DNA of 64,000 nt from JAGVJT01 sp964513205 (GCA_964513205.1 CAZELP010000004.1:62001-126000), one strand, 5' to 3'. Counted from the first letter of the stretch, positions 1 through 9,163 are shown. The notes: a model not told the origin generated them from the letters alone. Made by a program: numbers and translations.

Positions 1-12
1 TCACAACATCCC

Positions 13-429
13 TTAAGCTTGATGCAGCCACTGCTCCAAAATAATGCAAGCAGCCAAACTGTCAATTTCTGATTGCTTGAGTTTACGATATCCGCCTCGC
101 TCAAACAACAATGATCTCGCTTCGACCGTAGACAAACGTTCATCAACTAGATGAGTTGGAAGATGACTCAATGCACGTAATTCATCGGCAAAATTGGATG
201 CCAAAGGCGTGACGTACATGGCTTTCCCATCCAATGTGGTAGGGAGACCCACTATCAGTGCTGCTGGTTTCCATTCAGATAACAATTGTTGAACTTTACG
301 CCAATCGGGAATGCCTTGAACCGCATGTAACGTGCTCAAAGGTGTTGCGCAACCGGTAAGCCGCTGGCCAATCGCCACACCAATACGTCTTAAACCAAAA
401 TCAAATGCCATAAAAACGGGCTCAGGCAT
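13..429 (-). CDS. ruvX: Putative pre-16S rRNA nuclease / Holliday junction resolvase-like YqgF
   Basis: A 138-residue RNase H-fold protein of the YqgF/RuvX family, known for 5' maturation of 16S rRNA and proposed earlier as a Holliday junction resolvase. The N-terminal strand MAFDFGLRRIGVAIG carries the family's first catalytic Asp. VGLPTTLDG in the middle and VDERLSTVEA with IDSLAA near the end are the other conserved blocks. A longer in-frame reading upstream exists, but I chose the ATG at 429 because AAGGAGGAGGG sits just ahead of it and the family motif starts right after it. The start lies 8 bases inside the end of yqgE, the usual pairing in proteobacteria, which implies translational coupling. 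The 12 bases beyond its stop, at the window edge, show no further gene. Confidence 0.93.
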   Translation of the reverse strand: MPEPVFMAFDFGLRRIGVAIGQRLTGCATPLSTLHAVQGIPDWRKVQQLLSEWKPAALIVGLPTTLDGKAMYVTPLASNFADELRALSHLPTHLVDERLSTVEARSLLFERGGYRKLKQSEIDSLAACIILEQWLHQA

Positions 430-988
430 GCCCTCCTCCTTCAACCAAATGAGACAAATCAACGCCCATACTCGCAACGGCATACTCCCAACGTTTTTCG
501 AATGGAACGTCATACAATAACTCGGGCTTACAATTTGCAACAAGCCAGCGATCTTCTAAAATTTCCTTCTCTAATTTTGCACCATCCCAACCAACAAATC
601 CCAACGCAACCAATGCATCCTTAGGACCTTCTCCTCTTGCAAAAGCACGAATGATATCATTTGATGTGGTAAGCGTCACATCCTCTTCCAACACTAAGCT
701 GGCTCCCCAACGTCCAGGAGGGCGATGGATTACAAAACCACGCTCAGGCTGAATAGGACCGCCATAAAGTAAGGGACGATTTTTTTGATCAGCCAAGCTA
801 GATTCTATATTGAGTAGCTCAAACATAAATCCAAGCTGATAGACGAGAGGTTTATTGATCATCAATCCAACACCACCCTGTTGTTGATGTTCGCACACAT
901 AAATTACCGAATGCTCGAATCCATCTCCATGTAAAGAAGGCATAGCGATTAAAACATGCCCTCTTAGTGTACTGATTGTATCCATCAT
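422..988 (-). CDS. yqgE: YqgE/AlgH family protein
   Basis: A soluble protein of about 188 residues in the YqgE/AlgH (DUF179) family, whose biochemical role is not settled. Family hallmarks are the N-terminal LRGHVLIAMPSL, then HQQQGGVGLMINKPL, LYGGPIQPERGFVIH and the C-terminal LVALGFVGWDGAKLEKEI. Two ATG codons stand in tandem at the start. GGAG lies only two bases before the first, so the second (985) may be the true start. It is the first gene of a two-gene unit with ruvX. The 257 bases upstream separate it from a divergently transcribed gene and should hold both promoters, though I could not assign clear -35/-10 boxes there. Confidence 0.93.
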   Translation of the reverse strand: MMDTISTLRGHVLIAMPSLHGDGFEHSVIYVCEHQQQGGVGLMINKPLVYQLGFMFELLNIESSLADQKNRPLLYGGPIQPERGFVIHRPPGRWGASLVLEEDVTLTTSNDIIRAFARGEGPKDALVALGFVGWDGAKLEKEILEDRWLVANCKPELLYDVPFEKRWEYAVASMGVDLSHLVEGGGHA

Positions 989-1245
989 CGCTCCAATTGA
1001 TGAGCAAGAGTCATACGTTAAGTATATGCCAAGAATTCTGATTTGACTGAAAAGACACTATCGACAACCGCTATATTGATCGGTAACATAGAAATGATCG
1101 TCGATAGCGTCTTGAGTTTTCCAAGCCATAAAACACTCAAATGCAAAGGCAACATCGATGAATACAACAAAGATGTCTCGCAGATCGTGTTTCAGAAAAT
1201 CAGTTGAAAAAGATCGACTCACAAAGGTATGTTTAGGGAGCATCT

Positions 1246-2772
1246 ATGCAAGAAAAAATACCTGTTTTCGAAAAACATCCTTACCTTACTGATACCATTT
1301 TAATCGACCAGCTTCTGGTCCGAATATTGCTTGTGTTGATATTCATTTTTATTTTTGTGATTTATTTTCTGGATAGGTATCAGAAAAAACACGCCATTTT
1401 ACGTAACTATCCTGTGATTGGGCATTTCCGCTACATCGGCGAATATTTAGGTGTTTTTTTCAGGCAGTATTTTTTTGCTGGAGACAGAGAAGAACTTCCG
1501 TTCAATCGAGCAGAACGCAGCTGGGTTTATCGAGCAGCAAAAAATATTGACACCACAATTGGTTTTGGTTCAACACGTCCTCTAAATACGACAGGAACCG
1601 TATATTTCGTCAGTGCTCCGTTCCCTGTTCTTGCAGACAATAAAGTCGAAGCGTGCCCAATCGAAATAGGCCCGTATACAAAAGAACCATACATTACAAG
1701 ACACTTTTTTCACATCTCAGGAATGAGCTACGGTGCATTATCAAAACAAGCCATTCGAGCACTAGCCGGTGGTGCACAAAAAGCCGGTTGCTGGCTCAAC
1801 ACCGGTGAAGGAGGTGTTTCAAGTTACCATTTAGAAGCAGGCTGCGATTTAGTCATTCAAATTGGAACGGCCAAATATGGTGTTCGAGATGAAAATGGAG
1901 AACTGTGTGATAAACGTCTTAAGGCTTTGTCCGAACACAACAATGTCAAAATGTTCGAAATCAAACTCAGCCAAGGTGCAAAACCAGGTAAAGGAGGTAT
2001 CTTACCTGGAATTAAGGTCACAGAAGAAGTGGCAACAATCAGAGGGATCCCTCCTTACCAAGATTCCATCAGCCCGAATCGCCATTCAGATATTGCCAAC
2101 GTCAATGAGCTTTTAGACAAGATTGAACACATCAGAAAGGTAACGGGAAAACCTGTCGGCTGCAAATTTGTATTGGGTAGTTATGACTGGCTTCATGATT
2201 TATGCCTCAGCATTCATCAACGTGGCATTCGACACGCACCCGATTTTATTAGTTTAGATAGTGCCGATGGGGGAACGGGAGCCTCACCACAAGGCCTTAT
2301 GGATTACATGGGGATCCCCATTTCCGAGTCGTTACCTAAACTTGTTGACATATTGGTCACGTATAATCTGAAAAGTCGAATCAAAGTTATTGTGGCAGGA
2401 AAGCTCATCACTCCAGCAGAAGTGGCTTGGGCATTGTGTGCTGGAGCCGATTTTGTAACATCGGCACGTGGATTTTTATTTGCTTTAGGTTGCATACAGG
2501 CTTTAAGATGTCATAAGAACACGTGCCCAACGGGCATCACAACTCACAACCCAAGATTACAACAAGGATTGGTCGTGGAAGACAAAATCGAACGCGTCTA
2601 TCATTATGCAACGAACATGGCCAATGAGGTTGGTACGCTTTGCCACTCTTGTGGCGTAGATGAGCCGCGGCAACTGCAACGTAAGCATGCTCGAATTGTA
2701 CGCGAGAATGGATTTTCGGTCTCTCTTTCAGAATTATTTCCCGATCAAAAGCCGTTACCCGAATACGAATAA
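1246..2772 (+). CDS. FMN-binding glutamate synthase family protein, membrane-anchored
   Basis: This 508-residue protein is the FMN/synthase half of glutamate synthase standing alone. Residues about 22-42 are a strongly hydrophobic segment, so it is probably anchored in the inner membrane with the catalytic domain in the cytoplasm. Glutamate synthase landmarks follow: FHISGMSYGALS (about 157-168), GGVSSYHLEAGCD, KPGKGGILPG, SADGGTGASPQG and RCHKNTCPTGITTHNP, where the paired Cys resemble those binding the 3Fe-4S cluster of GltB. There is no N-terminal amidotransferase domain and no gltD-type partner next to it, so the physiological reaction is uncertain. AGGGAGC just before the ATG supports the start. 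Its stop lies 10 bases before the D,D-peptidase gene, suggesting co-transcription. Confidence 0.88.
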   Translation: MQEKIPVFEKHPYLTDTILIDQLLVRILLVLIFIFIFVIYFLDRYQKKHAILRNYPVIGHFRYIGEYLGVFFRQYFFAGDREELPFNRAERSWVYRAAKNIDTTIGFGSTRPLNTTGTVYFVSAPFPVLADNKVEACPIEIGPYTKEPYITRHFFHISGMSYGALSKQAIRALAGGAQKAGCWLNTGEGGVSSYHLEAGCDLVIQIGTAKYGVRDENGELCDKRLKALSEHNNVKMFEIKLSQGAKPGKGGILPGIKVTEEVATIRGIPPYQDSISPNRHSDIANVNELLDKIEHIRKVTGKPVGCKFVLGSYDWLHDLCLSIHQRGIRHAPDFISLDSADGGTGASPQGLMDYMGIPISESLPKLVDILVTYNLKSRIKVIVAGKLITPAEVAWALCAGADFVTSARGFLFALGCIQALRCHKNTCPTGITTHNPRLQQGLVVEDKIERVYHYATNMANEVGTLCHSCGVDEPRQLQRKHARIVRENGFSVSLSELFPDQKPLPEYE

Positions 2773-2782
2773 GGTCAAAAAA

Positions 2783-4570
2783 ATGAATAAAAAATATGTG
2801 ACACTTTTTCTCTTGTCGTTATTAACAAACGCATTCTCAGGGACTATGCAACAAAGTACCGATCAGCTGATCAACCAAATTGATCCAGCCATCAATATGA
2901 GTGCTCTCATTGTCGATTTAAATACCAATGAAACTTTATTTAGTCGCAATGCCAACCGAACATTGGTTCCTGCAAGTAATATGAAGCTTTTTTCTGACGC
3001 CGCGGCACTACTCGTATTAGGACCAGACTATCGATTTAAAGCTCAATTAAGCACTGACGCGTCACATCTTGAAAATGGGATCTTACAAGGCTCTCTCTAC
3101 CTCAATCTTCCGGGGGATCCTTCTTTCAAAACGGAGCATCTAGACAATTTGCTCTCAGAATTACCCAAATGGGGTATCAAGCAAATTCAGGGGGATGTCG
3201 TGGTTGTCAGTAGCCACGGTCGAATTGATCCTTACCCTCCGGGCTGGTCTGAAAAAGATTTGTTACAAAGTTATGGCGCCCCTTTAGCACCGGTTATTTT
3301 GGACGAAAATAGATTAACCGTGACAGTCAATCCAAATGCCAAAGCCAATGAACCTGCTTTAATTGAACTTGCAGAAAAAGACAGTAGCATTCAAATCGAT
3401 AATCAAGTCAATACAAGTAATTCGATGAAGGGATGTGGATTAAGTTATGCCATGGATGATGACAATCATCTGCATGTTCGTGGGTGTGTTGCCGTCGGTC
3501 AGTGGGCTGCAGTACAACGAATCCCCATCCGAAATCCATGGCGATACGCAGAAGGACAAATTCGTACGCGACTCAAAGCAATTGATATCAAACTACAAGG
3601 GAAAGTACGTCTTGGAGAAACACCTCATCATACTTTGTTATTGGCTACTCACGAATCAAAACCCATTACACAATTGCTTGCAGACACACTAAAACCGTCT
3701 GACAACCTATATGCCGACAGTTTATACTTACATGCGGCCAATATGCTTGCCGGTCATCCTCAAAATTGGAAAGAAGCCGAAGGGACAGTTAAAGCTTTTA
3801 TTGAGAAACAAACGGGCATCCCAATGAATGACGCCATTTTAAAAGATGGCTCTGGGCTTTCACGAGAAGATAGATTATCCGCTAAGCAAACCGTGGCTCT
3901 TCTCGAGTATTTGCATCGTCACTTCCCTCTCACCTATGAGTATGTTGCCGCACTCCCCATAGCAGGACAAGATGGCACATTACAAAAACGCTTGAAAAAA
4001 CCTTACCAACAAGGCTTTATCCGAGCAAAAACAGGGACATTGTCTGGCGTAGTTAGCCTTTCTGGATATTTATATACTGCAAATGCACATACACTTGCAT
4101 TTGCGCTCTACATCAATCGAACCCCCAAAACAAACCCGAATGTATCGGGACGTTACCGCTCTCTAATCGATGCCATTTGCGATTATTTTCTACGTCAAAA
4201 ACCAGAAAATAAACAAGTTGCAAGCCTACCCAATGCCCATGAGCGCGTATCGTTTCAACAACGTCCAACTCAAGCTGAGATTAAACGCAATCAAGTGAAT
4301 CGTTGGAGACGCTTAGAATATGCAATTAAACAATCGCTAAAAGGTTTACCTGTTATTGTATTATTTCATCACGATCATCTCATTTTACAAGATCAAGGTA
4401 ACGATTTGAAAAGTGTCTGGCAAACCCTACAGGCATTGCAAAAAAAATACTCTTTCGCCATTGCGGTCGAAGGAGTAGCGGCACCAGACTCACCTCAGTT
4501 GCTTTGGATAAAAAATAAAGCAACAAACGCCAACCGTACTTGGACCCTGCGCGATGCAGTAAACTTCTAA
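2783..4570 (+). CDS. dacB: D-alanyl-D-alanine carboxypeptidase/endopeptidase (PBP4 class) with C-terminal extension
   Basis: A periplasmic class C low-molecular-weight penicillin-binding protein that trims or cleaves peptidoglycan cross-links. From the ATG at 2783, residues 1-20 form a signal peptide. The three active-site motifs are visible: SNMK at 65-68 (Ser nucleophile), SDN at 306-308, and KTG at 416-418. A longer in-frame reading begins inside the previous gene, but the start at 2783 has a signal peptide directly after it and AAGG upstream. The PBP4 fold should end near residue 470. Another 120 or so residues follow, containing KGLPVIVLFHHDHLILQDQ, which I do not recognise. Total length is 595 residues, longer than the roughly 475 usual for the family. 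The next gene starts 10 bases downstream. Confidence 0.9.
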   Translation: MNKKYVTLFLLSLLTNAFSGTMQQSTDQLINQIDPAINMSALIVDLNTNETLFSRNANRTLVPASNMKLFSDAAALLVLGPDYRFKAQLSTDASHLENGILQGSLYLNLPGDPSFKTEHLDNLLSELPKWGIKQIQGDVVVVSSHGRIDPYPPGWSEKDLLQSYGAPLAPVILDENRLTVTVNPNAKANEPALIELAEKDSSIQIDNQVNTSNSMKGCGLSYAMDDDNHLHVRGCVAVGQWAAVQRIPIRNPWRYAEGQIRTRLKAIDIKLQGKVRLGETPHHTLLLATHESKPITQLLADTLKPSDNLYADSLYLHAANMLAGHPQNWKEAEGTVKAFIEKQTGIPMNDAILKDGSGLSREDRLSAKQTVALLEYLHRHFPLTYEYVAALPIAGQDGTLQKRLKKPYQQGFIRAKTGTLSGVVSLSGYLYTANAHTLAFALYINRTPKTNPNVSGRYRSLIDAICDYFLRQKPENKQVASLPNAHERVSFQQRPTQAEIKRNQVNRWRRLEYAIKQSLKGLPVIVLFHHDHLILQDQGNDLKSVWQTLQALQKKYSFAIAVEGVAAPDSPQLLWIKNKATNANRTWTLRDAVNF

Positions 4571-4580
4571 TCGGAGCCTC

Positions 4581-6098
4581 ATGAAAAAAATATGTAAAAA
4601 TAATGGGGCCTATACTTTTTTGTCTAGAGTTCCCGTCACACATTCTTTTATTCGGCATGAAAAGGCCCGGCACGCGCTGTTGTTGACGCTAGAAAAGAAA
4701 AATATGCTTTTTTTTTCTCATTATTTGCGTCTGTATGTGCAGACTTCCGTGGGCGAAGCATGTAATTTTATGCCACACTATCAAAACCGAAACTTAAATG
4801 ATCCAGCTCTTCATACAGAAGTACTCCTTCAAAATCGAGCGATTCCATTTTATCAAGTCCCAGCAACCGAAATGGCGACTCATTTTAAACAAAGAAAGAC
4901 TCAAAACCTTGGCGCTCTTCTTTTTTTAAGTGCGCTTCTCGGCTTTCGTCTGCGTGATGGCAATTTATATTTAGTTCAAAGTCCCTCGACTAAAAAATTC
5001 TACTTTACCCTGAAGCTTGAACCGTTTGATTTTCACGATCTCGTCTATCAAGATCAATCTAACTTTGAAGAAAAAATGCTCCGTACCATACGTAATTTGT
5101 TCTCTAATACTCACCTCAACTGGTGGAGAGAAAGCGGGCTCATTATCAACAATAAAGAACCGCTTGACCTGAATCAAATACGTTATCAAGAAATTTTATT
5201 TAACGACATTTTTGAAACTGTTTTTCGATTCTCACTGATTCCGCTCCCATTCACCGAGTTAATTTTAAATTTCATTTACATGCCGCAGAAATCGAGTTGC
5301 GATGCATCAACACGAATTAGAGACAGGCTTTATAAATTTCAAAGAGAACAGCAAGGAGCTAATTTTCAACAAATGACAGAATCATTTGACTATAAAAAAC
5401 TTAAAATATTTTATTTAGATTGTCTAAATGATATTCGTCGCTTCTCTCTTTTTCCCATAGGCCAATTGAGTCGCAGCGTGGATTATTTAGATTTTCAACG
5501 CATCGAGTGCATTTTTCTCGAATATGGGAGAATGATTGGATCTCTGAACAATATGCTATTCTTCTCTCAAAAAACATTAGTAGATGCATTTAACCAAACG
5601 ATTCATATACCTGCTCACATCTTTTCGAGCGTTTTGCATAACCAACGACATTTTTTCTGGGAAATCCTAAATCATTATATCCAACTGATAATAAACAGCA
5701 CTTTTGCAACGGATTGCATTATTGATTTTGATGAGCGCTTAAAATGTATATTGATAAAAAGCATCGAATTTAAACAATTGGATATCACAAAAGCCATCCT
5801 TTTTTTATTCAACATCGATCTTCAAAATACCTTACTCACTTACAGAGTTGAAAAAAGCATTGCCATCAAAGTCGGATATCCGAGCTGGGAAAATCTATCT
5901 CTCATCGATATTTCGCGGACTGTTTCAAATCACGCGATTGAAAACGACCTTTCAATCTGCGAGCCAAGAGTTTCTGTTGAGCATAAAGCAGAAGATTCAC
6001 CGCAACTGATAGAAAATAGTTTTTTTTCTCCAGAAAAATCAATGGAGCAATCTCCTCCTGAGACAGGAAGCATATTTTGTAGCTGCATCATGGATTAA
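4581..6098 (+). CDS. Unknown 505-residue protein with CaaX-like C-terminus
   Basis: I do not recognise this protein with confidence. It follows the D,D-peptidase gene by 10 bases and is probably co-transcribed. There is no signal peptide and no convincing membrane helix; the body is rich in aromatic and basic residues. Around residues 100-150 it reads LGALLFLSALLGFRLRDGN and, shortly after, FTLKLEPFDF. This faintly recalls the catalytic-loop and metal-binding spacing of Legionella phosphoinositide-kinase-like effectors, but the usual catalytic residues are not preserved. The last 45 residues are Ser/Pro/Glu-rich and look disordered, and the protein ends in CSCIMD. The final CIMD fits Cys-aliphatic-aliphatic-X with a second Cys two residues before it, a layout used by prenylated and palmitoylated eukaryotic proteins and by some Legionella effectors. 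A host-targeted role is inference only. Confidence 0.85.
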   Translation: MKKICKNNGAYTFLSRVPVTHSFIRHEKARHALLLTLEKKNMLFFSHYLRLYVQTSVGEACNFMPHYQNRNLNDPALHTEVLLQNRAIPFYQVPATEMATHFKQRKTQNLGALLFLSALLGFRLRDGNLYLVQSPSTKKFYFTLKLEPFDFHDLVYQDQSNFEEKMLRTIRNLFSNTHLNWWRESGLIINNKEPLDLNQIRYQEILFNDIFETVFRFSLIPLPFTELILNFIYMPQKSSCDASTRIRDRLYKFQREQQGANFQQMTESFDYKKLKIFYLDCLNDIRRFSLFPIGQLSRSVDYLDFQRIECIFLEYGRMIGSLNNMLFFSQKTLVDAFNQTIHIPAHIFSSVLHNQRHFFWEILNHYIQLIINSTFATDCIIDFDERLKCILIKSIEFKQLDITKAILFLFNIDLQNTLLTYRVEKSIAIKVGYPSWENLSLIDISRTVSNHAIENDLSICEPRVSVEHKAEDSPQLIENSFFSPEKSMEQSPPETGSIFCSCIMD

Positions 6099-6125
6099 CG
6101 ACAAGAATATGAAAACAGGGCTTGG

Positions 6126-6165
6126 GGGTTGTGCCCCCATTAGAGCTCTATATTAGTCACAACCC
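6126..6165. terminator. Nested inverted repeat between convergent genes
   Basis: GGGTTGTG (6126-6133) pairs with CACAACCC (6158-6165), and the loop contains the perfect palindrome TAGAGCTCTA (6141-6150). A competing hairpin, GGGGG-TTGTG-CCCCC, overlaps the left arm. It lies between the end of the 505-residue protein gene and the end of nuoN, so a bidirectional terminator is the likely role, although no long T tract follows on either strand. Confidence 0.5.
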
Positions 6166-6189
6166 TAGTGCCTCGTCTAGCGGATAATC

Positions 6190-7623
6190 CTATACTAAAA
6201 CATTTAGACAGGCAGAAATCAGTGCTCCAGGGAAAATCCCCAAATACAACAATGCAAGACTATTTAAAGAAAAGACAAAATTCATGCCTTTTGATATGCG
6301 TACCCGAGTATCCTGGATAGGTGCATCAAAATACATGACTTTAATCACACGAAGATAATAGTAAGCCCCTATCACAGCGAAAATTAAAGCCAACGCAGCA
6401 ACCCAAACAAATTGAGTATCAACTAGAGCTTTAAGAATAAATAGCTTTGTAAAAAAGCCAACGGTAGGCGGAACTCCTGCCATAGAGAACAAAACAATCA
6501 TCATCAGAAATGCAAGCCAAGGATTGCGACGATTTAGGCCTTTTAGATCGTCAATCTCAGAAGCCTCAAATCCTTGTCGTGACAATACCGCAAGAAGACC
6601 AAAACCTGCGATCGCCATTAAAGCATAAATTACAACGTAATAAAGAGACGCACTATATCCTGCTGGAGTGCCAACAAAAATTCCCAAAAGCACATAGCCC
6701 ATGTGAGAAATAGCAGAATACGCAAAAAGACGTTTTAAATTTGTTTGTGCAATCGCCAGCACATTACCAAGACCAGCAGAGAAAAGAGCAAGTAAAAGTA
6801 ACATTGTTTGCCAAGTTTCCGTCAAGTCGACAAAAACAACACTGAGTAAACGGATCAACAATACCACAACGGCAATCTTTGGTGCTGAACTCACCAAAAG
6901 CACTGTCGGTAAAGGTGCGCCTTCATACACATCTGGTGCCCACATGTGGAAAGGAATTAGCGCCAATTTAAAAGCCAATCCCGCTAAAATAAACACGAGT
7001 GAAAATGCAATTAGCGCATGATAAGGGGTGGCCTGTTGTTGAATTGCGGTATGAATAGCGGCAAACTCCAACTGCCCTGTTGCACTGTAAAGCAAGGAAA
7101 TGCCATAAAGCAATAGACCAGATGCAATACCACCCATGACAAAGTACTTCAAAGCGGCTTCAGCACCTCTTCCATCTGTTCTTTGCATTGCACAAAGCGC
7201 ATATAGAGGGAGAGATAAAAGCTCTATACTCAAATACATCATAAGAAGTGTATGTGATGACGCCAAAATCATCATGCCAGCGGTTGCCAACAACGTTAAA
7301 ACATAAAAATCACCAGAAGGCATCTGCGCTCTGTACAAATAAGTTTTGGCATAGAAAAAAATAAATAAAACCGTTAGGACGATGAAAATATTCATCAAAG
7401 CAGACAAATCATCGACAAGAAGAGCACCGTTTAAAATCAGATGAGAACCATAACCACTGTGTATAATGCTCAGGAGCAAGGTCCCTACTAATCCAAGACA
7501 AGCAACATAAAAAGGGACTTGTTTCGACGAAAAAAACAAGTCAGACAACAGTACCAAAATTGCCGTCAATAACACCAGCATTTGAGGAAAAGCGAAATGT
7601 AAATCAGAGAATAATACTGTCAT
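6190..7623 (-). CDS. nuoN: NADH-quinone oxidoreductase subunit N
   Basis: Last gene of the complex I operon. NuoN is one of three antiporter-like proton-pumping subunits in the membrane arm, here 477 residues and almost wholly hydrophobic (about 14 helices). Recognisable stretches include MMYLSIELLSLPLYAL (conserved membrane Glu), the broken-helix region FKLALIPFHMWAPDVYEGAP with its Lys and His, and AYSAISHMGYVLLG. It follows nuoM by 9 bases in the same direction. Length and motif order are normal. The inverted repeat at 6126-6165, just beyond its stop, probably ends the operon transcript. Confidence 0.97.
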   Translation of the reverse strand: MTVLFSDLHFAFPQMLVLLTAILVLLSDLFFSSKQVPFYVACLGLVGTLLLSIIHSGYGSHLILNGALLVDDLSALMNIFIVLTVLFIFFYAKTYLYRAQMPSGDFYVLTLLATAGMMILASSHTLLMMYLSIELLSLPLYALCAMQRTDGRGAEAALKYFVMGGIASGLLLYGISLLYSATGQLEFAAIHTAIQQQATPYHALIAFSLVFILAGLAFKLALIPFHMWAPDVYEGAPLPTVLLVSSAPKIAVVVLLIRLLSVVFVDLTETWQTMLLLLALFSAGLGNVLAIAQTNLKRLFAYSAISHMGYVLLGIFVGTPAGYSASLYYVVIYALMAIAGFGLLAVLSRQGFEASEIDDLKGLNRRNPWLAFLMMIVLFSMAGVPPTVGFFTKLFILKALVDTQFVWVAALALIFAVIGAYYYLRVIKVMYFDAPIQDTRVRISKGMNFVFSLNSLALLYLGIFPGALISACLNVLV

Positions 7624-7632
7624 GTTCGAACC

Positions 7633-9138
7633 TTACAATTTGGTTTTGCTCAGCAATACTAACGTATCACTTGTAGATTGATGAATATAATGCAAGAAGG
7701 GCTCTGGATAAATACCCATCCCAATCACCATTGCGGCCAAAAGAACGTATGCCATTACTTCAGTCCACGACAAATCACGCAATTGCGCAATCTGAGCCGA
7801 CTTAGGTGCACCGAACATCACTCGTTTGACCATCCAAAGCGTATACGCTGCCCCAATAATTAACGTGGTGGCAGCCCAAAACGCAATCCAAAATCCTGCT
7901 TTAATACTGCTTAAAATAATCATCCACTCCCCAACAAATCCGGATGTACCAGGGAGACCCGCATTTGCCATTGCAAATAGCACAAAAAACGAAGCAAACA
8001 AAGGCATGGAATTGACAATACCACCCAATTCAGAAATTTGTCGTGTATGCATACGGTCATAGATGTATCCAACACCAGCAAACATCGCACTGGAAACAAA
8101 AGCATGCGAGATCATGACAATAATGGCCCCCTCTAGCATCAATCCCGCACTTTTTAGGCCGGAATGCTCTGCAATTGCATAAACAGCAAAACATCCAAGA
8201 GTGACAAAGCCCATGTGTGAAATTGAAGAATAGGCAATCAGCTTTTTCATGTCTTTTTGGGCAATTGCAATTAACCCAACGTAAACCACAGCAACCAAAG
8301 ACAATGCAATCATAATCCAAGAATATGCACGACAAGCATCAGGAACAATGGGCAGCGCAAAACGAATGAAGCCATAAGCACCAAGCTTAAGTAAAATCGC
8401 CGCTAATACGATAGAGCCACCGGCTGGAGCCTCTGTATGCGCATCAGGCAACCAAGTGTGGACAGGAACCATTGGAATTTTAATGGCAAATCCCAAAAAG
8501 AACGCTATAAAAATTAATGTTTGAGCGGTCATTCCGAGCTTTGTCGCATACATGGTCTCAATGTCAAAAGTACCGGTTAAATGACCTAAATACAAAAAAG
8601 ACGCCAACATCAAAACCGACCCAAGGAAAGTAAACAAGAAAAATTTGATAGCGGCATATACACGATTATCAGAACCCCATATACCGATGATGAGATACAT
8701 TGGAATCAATGTTGCTTCCCAAAAGACATAAAAAACAATCGCGTCTAATGCACTGAAAACTCCAACCAACAAACCTTGCATGATCAAAAAGGAGGCCATA
8801 TATTGACCCACACGTTTTTGAATACTAGTCCAAGTCGCAAAAATAACCACTAGATTCGTAAAAATACTGAGTACAATAAGAAGAAGCGATAAACCATCAA
8901 TACCAAGATGATAATGAATTCCTAAAGAAGACATCCATGGTATATCTTCAACATATTGCATGCCGGAGGCATGTACATCAAAGCCCTGAAACAAGGGATA
9001 ACACAGACCTAATGACAAAAAAATTGTGAAGAGCGTCACATAACGCGCAACATTCGGATTTTTATCATCAGCACTTAGTAAAACAAACGCTGCGCCTAAA
9101 ATTGGCAACCAAATTAAAGCACTCAACAAATGATGCAT
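7633..9138 (-). CDS. nuoM: NADH-quinone oxidoreductase subunit M
   Basis: Antiporter-like proton-pumping subunit of complex I, 501 residues, polytopic inner-membrane protein. Diagnostic segments are YVFWEATLIPMYLIIG with the conserved Glu of helix 5, AIKIPMVPVHTWLPDAHTEAP with the broken-helix Lys/His region, and AYSSISHMGFVTLG. It sits between nuoL (25-base gap) and nuoN (9-base gap) in standard nuo order. Nothing is missing or truncated. Expression should follow the operon as a whole. Confidence 0.97.
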   Translation of the reverse strand: MHHLLSALIWLPILGAAFVLLSADDKNPNVARYVTLFTIFLSLGLCYPLFQGFDVHASGMQYVEDIPWMSSLGIHYHLGIDGLSLLLIVLSIFTNLVVIFATWTSIQKRVGQYMASFLIMQGLLVGVFSALDAIVFYVFWEATLIPMYLIIGIWGSDNRVYAAIKFFLFTFLGSVLMLASFLYLGHLTGTFDIETMYATKLGMTAQTLIFIAFFLGFAIKIPMVPVHTWLPDAHTEAPAGGSIVLAAILLKLGAYGFIRFALPIVPDACRAYSWIMIALSLVAVVYVGLIAIAQKDMKKLIAYSSISHMGFVTLGCFAVYAIAEHSGLKSAGLMLEGAIIVMISHAFVSSAMFAGVGYIYDRMHTRQISELGGIVNSMPLFASFFVLFAMANAGLPGTSGFVGEWMIILSSIKAGFWIAFWAATTLIIGAAYTLWMVKRVMFGAPKSAQIAQLRDLSWTEVMAYVLLAAMVIGMGIYPEPFLHYIHQSTSDTLVLLSKTKL

Positions 9139-9163
9139 ATTTCACCTTCAGTATGGATGGGCA

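Noticed and set aside
1..12. ATG at the window edge downstream of ruvX
   Set aside because: It is followed by a stop within two codons.
1043..1056. Sequence ACTGAAAAGAC shared with about 37823-37833
   Set aside because: Only 11 bases match and both flanks differ; likely chance.
1050..1110. Inverted CTATCGAC/GTCGATAG repeat
   Set aside because: Eight base pairs separated by about 35 bases in a random-looking context; too weak to call.
1058..1243. 61-residue minus-strand reading frame between yqgE and the FMN protein gene
   Set aside because: No ribosome-binding site, no recognisable motif, and it fills the divergent promoter region.
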